Assembly: GCF_022288805.1 (NCBI RefSeq)
Contig: NZ_JAKOPM010000033.1
Location: 1-5,897 of the forward strand
DNA length: 5,897 nucleotides
Source: Corynebacterium yonathiae
Lineage (GTDB): Bacteria > Actinomycetota > Actinomycetes > Mycobacteriales > Mycobacteriaceae
Reading direction: 5' to 3'
Part shown: piece after piece, positions 1 to 3,922 of the stretch
Numbering within the stretch: the first letter of the stretch is position 1
Layout: each line of letters starts with the position of its first letter
The notes under the pieces: generated by a model
Databases searched by the model: none
The model's input: the letters and a program-made list of their open reading frames with translations, nothing else
Told to the model about the DNA's origin: nothing
Program-made: the position numbers and the translations under genes

Positions 1-77
1 GAACAATATCTAACTGTCCGATAACGGGCGTTATGTTCGACTCTTCCATTTCCCCAGCATGCAGCCACACACCACGC
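1..77. repeat. 77-bp terminal direct repeat marking circular closure (second copy 5821-5897)
   Basis: Bases 1-77 are identical, base for base, to 5821-5897. An exact repeat at both ends of a short contig is the signature of a circular molecule assembled past its own start. Seventy-seven is also a common assembler k-mer length, so the repeat is best read as an artefact of linear display and not as a biological terminal repeat. The true circle is then 5,820 bp, and everything at 5821-5897 is a duplicate of 1-77. No CDS crosses the junction. Confidence 0.95.
14..41 (+). other. Candidate Xer (dif/cer-like) recombination site
   Basis: Two 11-bp arms, CTGTCCGATAA (14-24) and TTATGTTCGAC (31-41), flank a 6-bp centre CGGGCG (25-30). 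The arms meet as ATAA-N6-TTAT, the layout of XerC/XerD sites. The right arm matches the XerD half of E. coli dif (TTATGTTAAAT, from memory) at 8 of 11 positions, including its first seven. The inner 14 bp form a 6+2+6 palindrome (21-34). Plasmids use such sites with host XerCD to resolve multimers, which suits a small plasmid that encodes no resolvase. The left arm is less conserved, and no binding data support the call. A copy sits at 5834-5861 because of the terminal overlap. Confidence 0.5.
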
Positions 78-99
78 TCTACATCCCCAAACGTCCCCC

Positions 100-168
100 T
101 GCACTACCTAATGCACCACCTTGTTGCACCACGTACAGTAGCGTGGTGCAACTAGTGCACGGCACTAC
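100..168. promoter_or_regulatory. TGCACCAC repeat array and 11-bp inverted repeat upstream of the HTH gene (operator or centromere-like site)
   Basis: Direct boxes TGCACTAC (100-107), TGCACCAC (112-119) and TGCACCAC (125-132) are spaced 12-13 bp apart, close to one helical turn. The last box belongs to a perfect inverted repeat, GTTGCACCACG (123-133) and CGTGGTGCAAC (142-152), around an 8-bp spacer. Further TGCAC half-sites lie at 156-160 and 180-184. The array ends just before the proposed -10 (174-179) of the HTH gene, so a bound protein would block RNA polymerase. Phased boxes beside a gene for a DNA-binding coiled-coil protein suggest autoregulation and possibly a partition site. The binding partner is inferred. 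Confidence 0.7.
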
Positions 169-173
169 TTCAC

Positions 174-179
174 TACCAT
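174..179 (+). promoter_or_regulatory. Candidate -10 element (TACCAT) for a leaderless HTH-gene transcript
   Basis: TACCAT fits the TANNNT rule of actinobacterial -10 boxes and ends 7 bases before the ATG at 187. A transcript starting about seven bases downstream would begin at or next to the start codon. No Shine-Dalgarno sequence precedes this ATG, which agrees with leaderless translation, common in actinobacteria. No good -35 is visible; that zone is occupied by the inverted repeat at 123-152. Confidence 0.4.
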
Positions 180-186
180 TGCACAC

Positions 187-687
187 ATGGATGACCACCT
201 CGACCAACTACTCACCATCGCCGAAGCAGCCAAACTCACCGGCGTCGCCAAAACCACCATCACCCGCGCCAGAGCCCGCGGAGAATTCCCCCGAGCCCAG
301 CAAAAACAAGGAACCTGGTACATCCCCATCGGCGACCTCGTTAGCAGCGGACGACTCGACACCATCACACACACAACCCCCGAAGAACCTGCCAGTGCAA
401 CCAGTACACAAGACCACCAAAATCTAGTGCACGCACTAGAACTAGAAAAACAACGCGCACACTACGCCGAACAACAACTGCACCAGGCCCAACAACTCAT
501 CCAAGCCAAACAAGACACCATCGACGCCCTCAAAACAACCATCAACGCACTAGAAACCACCCAGCAAAAACAACTCACCACCACCCAAGAAATCCCCCAC
601 TCCGAGCCCGAAACCAAGCCCACGAACCCCCCAACAGAAAGACACAGTCCCCTACAACGCATCACCCAATGGCTACGAAGGGGGTAA
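187..687 (+). CDS. HTH plus coiled-coil DNA-binding protein, probable plasmid partition/maintenance protein
   Basis: The product is 166 aa, cytoplasmic. Residues 8-29 (LTIAEAAKLTGVAKTTITRA) form a MerR/excisionase-like helix-turn-helix, followed by the wing-like GTWYIPIGDL (42-51). Residues about 76-132 are a Glu/Gln/Lys/Ala-rich, glycine- and proline-free stretch that should form a dimerising coiled coil. A Pro/Thr-rich linker then leads to a basic amphipathic tail (SPLQRITQWLRRG). This order resembles single-protein partition factors such as staphylococcal pSK1 Par and, more loosely, KfrA; no ParA-type ATPase is encoded. ATG 187 is the first usable start: the frame is closed at 139-141 and has no ATG, GTG or TTG between. 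No SD is present, so translation is probably leaderless. The phased repeats at 100-168 are its likely binding site. Codons are strikingly C- and A-rich, unlike the cargo genes downstream. A copy-control or replication accessory role is the main alternative. Confidence 0.8.
   Translation: MDDHLDQLLTIAEAAKLTGVAKTTITRARARGEFPRAQQKQGTWYIPIGDLVSSGRLDTITHTTPEEPASATSTQDHQNLVHALELEKQRAHYAEQQLHQAQQLIQAKQDTIDALKTTINALETTQQKQLTTTQEIPHSEPETKPTNPPTERHSPLQRITQWLRRG
424..439. repeat. Intragenic palindrome CTAGTGC-AC-GCACTAG
   Basis: A perfect 7+2+7 palindrome lies inside the HTH gene. Its left part, CTAGTGCAC (424-432), repeats a 9-mer at 152-160 in the upstream repeat array. It could be a secondary site for the same protein, giving looping or roadblock repression, but codon constraint could also produce it. 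Confidence 0.4.
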
Positions 688-697
688 AGAATAAACC

Positions 698-725
698 TTG
701 ACAGGAGCTATCAAATTAATAGTAC
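698..725 (+). promoter_or_regulatory. Candidate promoter of the cargo block (TTGACA, 16 bp, TAGTAC)
   Basis: A perfect -35 TTGACA lies at 698-703 and a weaker -10 TAGTAC at 720-725, 16 bp apart. The start point would fall at about 731-732, practically on the ATG at 730, so the first cargo gene may be leaderless. The only SD-like sequence, AGGAG at 703-707, is 22 bases from the ATG, too far to use. The promoter begins 10 bp after the HTH gene ends, and base composition changes sharply here. Confidence 0.5.
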
Positions 726-729
726 TTTT

Positions 730-1053
730 ATGAGTATGGAAACAAATCCTGAAAAGATAGTTGATAATCTCTTGAAAGACATGAGAGAAGTCCATGATTG
801 GATTTGCATAGCCGATGCAACTGCAGCCAATGGGAAAAATTCATTCCATGCTACTTACGAAGACGTCGTAATTATTCTCGAGGCTGTCAAGGAATCTCCC
901 TTAGTGGCTCTCGGGAAAATCGCAGATCGTTTTAGAGACCTTCCAGACGACTGGACTCCATACGGTATAGCGGAAGATATCTTTTCGGCAGCAGATCCTA
1001 TAACAGAGATGATGCATTTCTGGTTGCGTTCTACAGAAGGAATCTATAGCTAG
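730..1053 (+). CDS. Small acidic cytoplasmic protein of unknown function (107 aa)
   Basis: I do not recognise this family. The product has no signal peptide or membrane segment. It starts with a charged helical stretch (EKIVDNLLKDMREVHDW), carries a single Cys in WICIADATA, and ends with a likely helix DPITEMMHFWL. The overall composition is acidic and helix-prone. ATG 730 fits the proposed leaderless transcript; ATG 736 is an alternative start two codons later. The gene is more AT-rich than the HTH gene before it and opens the cargo block, 90 bp ahead of two genes for exported proteins. A cytoplasmic partner or immunity-type role for those is conceivable, but nothing in the sequence proves it. 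Confidence 0.65.
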   Translation: MSMETNPEKIVDNLLKDMREVHDWICIADATAANGKNSFHATYEDVVIILEAVKESPLVALGKIADRFRDLPDDWTPYGIAEDIFSAADPITEMMHFWLRSTEGIYS

Positions 1054-1113
1054 AAGTATTTCCCCTGCATGAGAGTTAAATCTATCTGTTGCTGTCGATG
1101 AGTCCACATGACA

Positions 1114-1122
1114 TGCTAATAA
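1114..1122 (+). promoter_or_regulatory. Possible extended -10 promoter for the two secreted-protein genes (TGCTAATAA)
   Basis: In the 90-bp gap before the gene at 1144, TGCTAATAA resembles an extended -10 (TGN-TANNAT-like). A TTGCTG at 1089-1094 is too far away (22 bp) to be a good -35. Transcription may instead continue from the promoter at 698. Low confidence. Confidence 0.25.
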
Positions 1123-1143
1123 ACGAGGAGCGTGTAAGAAACA

Positions 1144-1566
1144 ATGTCTAAGCTAAGTCTCAGGAATATCTCGTCTTTACCAGTATGCGCTGCCATTATC
1201 AGCGCCTTATTGCTAGTACCCCCAGTAGGACTTCCTGCCGCACATGCCCAAGAATACAGGGAATGCCCAAGCGGTAAATACCTCGATCGATATGATGACT
1301 TTGATGGACTCCGCAGCTATCTAGACAGCTTCTACCGAAGAAAAGGACGTGTGTGGTCCGTTCCAAACGATGAAGCAGTATGGAGACTGTGGTGCGGAGC
1401 AACAAAGGGTGAAGCTATTTTGAGCGGAGACTCCGCCATCCCCGGCGATATTACCCTTTCAGATGGAGCACGTATGAGTTTCCGCCCGAAGAGCACTTCT
1501 GGTGGTTATGTAATTGACATAAATACCGGTAGGCACACCAAGCTATTTAAAGTACACGTACAGTAG
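1144..1566 (+). CDS. Secreted protein of unknown function with one cysteine pair (140 aa precursor)
   Basis: The N-terminus is a Sec signal peptide: a basic start (MSKLSLRN), a hydrophobic core around residues 13-30 and the cleavage site AHA|QEY after residue 35. The mature protein is about 105 aa and has two cysteines (41 and 84), enough for one disulfide outside the cell. An aromatic- and arginine-rich middle (about 48-83) is followed by a probable beta-strand region with SAIPGDITLSDG (97-108). That segment resembles SSPGDEITLSPG in the next gene's product. An in-frame stop at 1135-1137 rules out a more upstream start. SD-like GAGGAG (1125-1130) is 13 bases from the ATG, longer than ideal. 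The next gene follows after 13 bases, so the two form an operon. No known family is recognised. Confidence 0.75.
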   Translation: MSKLSLRNISSLPVCAAIISALLLVPPVGLPAAHAQEYRECPSGKYLDRYDDFDGLRSYLDSFYRRKGRVWSVPNDEAVWRLWCGATKGEAILSGDSAIPGDITLSDGARMSFRPKSTSGGYVIDINTGRHTKLFKVHVQ

Positions 1567-1579
1567 GAGAATTTTTTAA

Positions 1580-2029
1580 GTGAACTTGTCTTCTAGAAAA
1601 AAGCTAGTACCTCTTCTGGCAGCGCTATTTCTTTTGTTCCCCGTTCCATTTGCACAGGCAGATGAACCTAGCACCATTCCCGAGGCATCGTCCCCAGGAG
1701 ACGAGATCACCCTGTCTCCAGGACAAACTTTTTCTTCAAGAAACCCTCTCGAAATCTCCTCTCTTTCTCCAGACGATAATTTTCGAGTAAAAACGTCGGA
1801 CCTGACAACTTATAGTGCAGATGAGAATCTTGCACCCATGTGCGTCACCGCACACAAGGGTTTTTATTCTATCCAAGTAGAAAATAATTGTGGCCATGAT
1901 CTGCGAGTAAAAGTGATAATGGCTTTCGACAGGGATTCTGAATGCAATGATGTTAAAGCCGGAGAAAAGAAGGGCGTAAAATTGCGCTACAATCCCCTTG
2001 GAGGCATAGACAGAATAATTTTGTGCTAA
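1580..2029 (+). CDS. Secreted tendamistat-like (alpha-amylase-inhibitor fold) protein, target unknown
   Basis: This gene encodes a 149-aa precursor with a clear Sec signal peptide: basic SSRKK, hydrophobic core about 9-24 and cleavage AQA|DEP after residue 27. A Ser/Pro-rich linker (28-79) leads to a cysteine-spaced domain (about 86-149) with Cys 88, 104, 122 and 149. The spacings of 16, 18 and 27 almost equal those of Streptomyces tendamistat (16, 18, 28; C11, C27, C45, C73 recalled from memory). Local matches include P-x-CVT after the linker and VKV after the second Cys. Two disulfides (88-104 and 122-149) are therefore expected. The amylase-binding Trp-Arg-Tyr of tendamistat is replaced by Phe-Tyr-Ser, so amylase inhibition is doubtful and only the fold is proposed. 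The start is GTG 1580, preceded by SD AGGAGA (1565-1570), which overlaps the upstream stop codon and implies translational coupling. Confidence 0.75.
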   Translation: MNLSSRKKLVPLLAALFLLFPVPFAQADEPSTIPEASSPGDEITLSPGQTFSSRNPLEISSLSPDDNFRVKTSDLTTYSADENLAPMCVTAHKGFYSIQVENNCGHDLRVKVIMAFDRDSECNDVKAGEKKGVKLRYNPLGGIDRIILC

Positions 2030-2114
2030 TCACGCACAGGCACGTGGTGTGCTAGATAGTTGGAAAAGTAATTTTATATTTCTTTTCACTTCGAACACTC
2101 CAGCATCGGAAATA

Positions 2115-2155
2115 TGAATTTTTAAATTCAATCTGTGCGGCCGAGCACATATTTT
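2115..2155 (+). other. Two small hairpins after the cargo operon
   Basis: TGAATTT/AAATTCA (2115-2121 with 2124-2130, 2-base loop) is followed by TGTGC/GCACA (2134-2138 with 2145-2149), then TATTTT. The second hairpin plus T-rich tail could be a weak terminator for the cargo operon ahead of the strong one at 2181. Nothing else is seen in the 150 bases after the stop at 2029. Confidence 0.35.
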
Positions 2156-2180
2156 AAAGTGACATCCGGCGTGGCATATG

Positions 2181-2212
2181 AAAAACCCTAGCTCTGATGA
2201 GCTAGGGTTTTT
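2181..2212. terminator. Strong bidirectional Rho-independent terminator
   Basis: This is a perfect 14-bp inverted repeat, AAAAACCCTAGCTC and its complement, around a TGAT loop. The arms begin with A5 and end with T5, so both strands give a hairpin with a U-tract. It ends the cargo operon on the + strand and would also stop any transcript coming through the origin-side region from rep on the - strand. Confidence 0.93.
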
Positions 2213-2259
2213 CTTGCTGTAACAATTCAATAGTCAGTCTACTTGCACATAGTGCGTGT

Positions 2260-2298
2260 GTCTAGTTAGACGCGCGGAGAGATTCACAAATCCGCGTG
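2260..2298. repeat. Adjacent inverted repeats in the gene-free region
   Basis: A palindrome GTCTA-GT-TAGAC (2260-2271) abuts a hairpin with stem CGCGCGGA/TCCGCGTG (2271-2278 with 2291-2298, one G-T pair) and a 12-base loop. They open a gene-free stretch (2213-2676) of successive secondary structures, possibly part of a single-strand origin or an untranslated RNA. Confidence 0.45.
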
Positions 2299-2380
2299 GG
2301 ATGGTTTCCCGAATCAATAGAAGTTCCTCGCTTTTTACCGAGCAGAGAGTACAGGGTTAGAGCCTGGCTTCTTTTCGCGC

Positions 2381-2493
2381 GTGCGTATCCGCCAGGTGCT
2401 CCCCAAGACCGCGAGGCTTGGGTGAAAAGGCCCGCCGAGCCTGGGACTACGGTCGTTGAGCAATATAGCTGAGCTTAACCAAGAGATACGCAC
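2381..2493. other. Nested inverted-repeat domain, candidate single-strand origin or structured RNA
   Basis: An outer perfect 9-bp pairing, GTGCGTATC (2381-2389) with GATACGCAC (2485-2493), encloses GACCG (2407-2411) with CGGTC (2450-2454). That pair encloses AGGCT (2414-2418) with AGCCT (2438-2442) and GGG (2420-2422) with CCC (2431-2433). The four helices are mutually compatible and nested. There is no convincing reading frame. Rolling-circle plasmids need a folded single-stranded region for lagging-strand priming, which is one fitting role; a stable RNA is another. CCCAAG/CTTGGG (2402-2407, 2417-2422) is a competing pairing. Confidence 0.45.
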
Positions 2494-2505
2494 ACATGCC
2501 GCCGG

Positions 2506-2530
2506 GGCTACAGAAGTAATGACTGTAGCC
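2506..2530. repeat. 8-bp perfect hairpin with ATTAC in its loop on the - strand
   Basis: GGCTACAG (2506-2513) pairs with CTGTAGCC (2523-2530) around a 9-base loop that reads TCATTACTT on the - strand, the strand coding rep. ATTAC is the end of CRESS-virus nick motifs, but the rest does not match. Tandem repeats lie next to it at 2541-2576. It may be a secondary origin, a termination signal of rolling-circle replication or a transcription signal. Confidence 0.5.
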
Positions 2531-2540
2531 ACGTATAAGC

Positions 2541-2576
2541 GACCGACGTCCTGACCGACGGAAGAGTCGAAGAGTC
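2541..2576. repeat. Two sets of short direct repeats beside the 2506-2530 hairpin
   Basis: GACCGACG occurs at 2541-2548 and 2553-2560 (12-bp period), followed by a perfect tandem GAAGAGTC at 2561-2568 and 2569-2576. Paired short repeats next to a hairpin are typical protein-binding iterons. Neither sequence matches the TGATACA repeats at the main candidate origin or the TGCACCAC boxes, so the binder is unknown. Confidence 0.5.
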
Positions 2577-2592
2577 TAATTTCCCTTGTATA

Positions 2593-2631
2593 CGTGCCTT
2601 TTTATCGCTGTTGTCAGCGACAAGAGGCACG
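2593..2631. repeat. Long imperfect hairpin downstream of rep
   Basis: CGTGCCT (2593-2599) pairs with AGGCACG (2625-2631), and inside it TCGCTG (2605-2610) pairs with CAGCGA (2615-2620) around TTGT. It lies about 45 bases after the rep stop codon. No U-tract follows on the - strand, so Rho-independent termination is unlikely; 3'-end protection or an origin-associated structure is possible. Confidence 0.45.
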
Positions 2632-2641
2632 GCGCTCCCTC

Positions 2642-2667
2642 TGAGCCCTCCCTCAGGAAGGGGCTCA
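2642..2667 (-). terminator. Possible terminator hairpin after rep
   Basis: TGAGCCC (2642-2648) pairs with GGGCTCA (2661-2667), extended by TCC/GGA with a small bulge. It starts 10 bases after the rep stop codon, where a terminator is expected, but no run of T follows on the - strand. It may act together with the hairpin at 2593-2631. Confidence 0.4.
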
Positions 2668-2676
2668 AGACGTTAC

Positions 2677-3606
2677 CTAGACAGTTACGGTAGATTCATC
2701 GAATCTGCTTAAGTGGTCGCTGACGTCGTGAGCACCGCTAGCGTCTACATACATAATCGTATTGATGCGTCGAGCGAGGGCTTGTCGCCGAGATGGTGTT
2801 TCCCATGAGTAGAAGCTCCATGGAGCTTCGTTAGAGATGAGCACTACTTGGTTGTAGGCGGCGACACGGTCAGCGTAGCGGGCGGGGAGCATTGTAGGCC
2901 AGATATCCAGGACGTTAAGGAGGGTGCTAAGCCGCATTTCGCCGTCGAATTCATCGAGGACAAGAGTCTTTTCTCCTGCATAAGAATCAAAAGGGTGGGA
3001 GTAGTCAGTGACTCGATAGAAATCGTCGCCCCCTATATCCACCGCTAGTGATGTTTTCCCGGTGCCAGGCGGACCGTACAACCACAGCACCTCAATTTCT
3101 CGTGGCTCTGAATTCTGTGCGCGCTCTCGGGCAGCAACGAGCCTTTCAACGAACGAAGTCATACGAGCGGCTTCCGGTACTTGGAGGAAGACTTCGTCGG
3201 CAGAAAGTCCTTTTTCAAGGACGGCTTCACGAACTACCTCGACATCTTTACGCCTCCCTATTTCGTCACCGTGTCGAATTGTCCCGTGCTCTAACCTTGG
3301 CTCATCAATGATGCGGGTTTCTTCTTTGGTGACATAGTTAATGGCCTGTTGTATTGGACCACGACGTGGCTCTAAATGAGCGGTTGGAAGTCTTCTTTTA
3401 AGCGTGGAAAACCTGATCGGCGAGGTGTTGCCATCAATGAGCAGCTGCCAGTGTCGGTATCCACCCTCAGACCCCTCCTCTAGCTGACCTATATAGGAGT
3501 ACGCCTCAAGAGCTTCTTCTATTTCCTTTCGACTCATCTTCTCTGCCGATATTGTGGCCATCCATGACCGGGACTGCGTCGTCTTGCTACATTTTCTGCT
3601 ACGCAT
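2677..3606 (-). CDS. rep: CRESS-type rolling-circle replication initiator (HUH endonuclease + superfamily 3 helicase)
   Basis: The product is 309 aa. In the N-terminal HUH nuclease, motif I is SWMATIS (14-20), motif II is HWQ (52-54, the H-x-Q form seen in circovirus and geminivirus Reps) and motif III is YVTKE (91-95), with Tyr91 the likely nicking residue and Lys94 alongside. The C-terminal SF3 helicase has Walker A GPPGTGKT (178-185), Walker B VLDEFD (216-221) and motif C VLISN (255-259). This is the domain order and size of eukaryotic CRESS-DNA virus Reps and their bacterial plasmid relatives. It should nick the origin strand, stay covalently attached, and unwind DNA during rolling-circle replication. 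The start is ATG 3606, preceded by AGGTGA at short spacing; about 13 residues come before motif I. The gene reads away from the stem-loop at 3654-3683, its probable target. All core motifs look intact. Confidence 0.93.
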   Translation of the reverse strand: MRSRKCSKTTQSRSWMATISAEKMSRKEIEEALEAYSYIGQLEEGSEGGYRHWQLLIDGNTSPIRFSTLKRRLPTAHLEPRRGPIQQAINYVTKEETRIIDEPRLEHGTIRHGDEIGRRKDVEVVREAVLEKGLSADEVFLQVPEAARMTSFVERLVAARERAQNSEPREIEVLWLYGPPGTGKTSLAVDIGGDDFYRVTDYSHPFDSYAGEKTLVLDEFDGEMRLSTLLNVLDIWPTMLPARYADRVAAYNQVVLISNEAPWSFYSWETPSRRQALARRINTIMYVDASGAHDVSDHLSRFDESTVTV

Positions 3607-3638
3607 TGCTTCACCTAAATATCCCTTCTGAGCTGGTC

Positions 3639-3683
3639 TGATACATGATACAGAGGTGCCGGGGTAACACTACGCCGGCACCT
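3639..3683 (-). other. Candidate rolling-circle origin: stem-loop with nonanucleotide plus tandem iterons
   Basis: AGGTGCCGG (3654-3662) and CCGGCACCT (3675-3683) form a perfect 9-bp GC-rich stem with a 12-base loop. On the rep-coding strand the loop holds TAGTGTTAC (3672 down to 3664). It differs at one base from the circovirus nonanucleotide TAGTATTAC and fits the smacovirus consensus NAKWRTTAC as I recall it. By analogy the nick would fall between TAGTGTT and AC (3666/3665). One base beyond the stem is a perfect tandem TGATACA at 3639-3645 and 3646-3652, matching the placement of Rep-binding hexamers beside the porcine circovirus stem-loop. The rep ATG lies 48 bases downstream. On the + strand the stem is followed by TTTAT, so a weak terminator is an alternative reading. 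Confidence 0.75.
3645..3650 (-). promoter_or_regulatory. Candidate rep promoter -10 (TATCAT on the - strand) within the origin repeats
   Basis: On the - strand the tandem repeats read TGTATCATGTATCA and contain TATCAT, which differs from TATAAT at one position. Transcription would start near 3638, leaving a leader of about 30 bases that contains the AGGTGA SD. Because the -10 sits inside the putative Rep-binding repeats, Rep would repress its own gene, as reported for circoviruses. No clear -35 is seen. Confidence 0.4.
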
Positions 3684-3922
3684 TTATGGCTGCCGCGGCG
3701 GCATTCGCCGCCTTGCCACGAAGCTCTTGTTAATACAAGCTGCGTTCGTTCTACTTATCAGCGTGGGTTCTTCCCCTTGGCGCCCTCGTGCTCCCGGTCG
3801 CTTTGCCTTTTGCCTTCGCTGCGCTCGTTCTTTGGCGGCTTGGCCTGCGGCCAGCCACGTCGTCCTCGCGCGCTTCGGCATTCGGCTCCGCTCCCCTCCG
3901 CACTCGGGCAGAGGGGAGACTT
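3684..3922. other. GC-rich, pyrimidine-skewed gene-free spacer between origin and FtsK-like gene
   Basis: About 240 bp carry no supported gene. The + strand is rich in C and T. It holds hairpins GGCGGC/GCCGCC (3697-3702 with 3707-3712), CTTGT/ACAAG (3726-3730 with 3735-3739) and TGGCC/GGCCA (3841-3845 with 3849-3853), and two TTTGCC units (3812-3823). Open frames on both strands give Arg/Ala/Ser/Pro-rich low-complexity products and have no SD. It could be a transfer origin, a lagging-strand start region or the untranslated end of the ftsK-like mRNA. Confidence 0.5.

Noticed and set aside
36..47. 12-mer TTCGACTCTTCC also present inverted at 2560-2571
   Set aside because: About this many 12-base matches are expected by chance within a molecule of this size when both strands are counted.
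59..427. Open frame of 122 codons overlapping the HTH gene
   Set aside because: Its product is Pro/Ser/Thr low-complexity, it has no SD, it runs through the repeat array, and it is out of frame with the well-supported HTH gene.
2335..2532. 65-codon - strand frame across the nested inverted repeats
   Set aside because: No SD, no recognisable protein features, and the region is better explained by its secondary structure.
3654..3683. Reading the origin hairpin as a simple terminator
   Set aside because: Only TTTAT follows on the + strand, where no gene needs ending, while loop motif, iterons and position all point to an origin.
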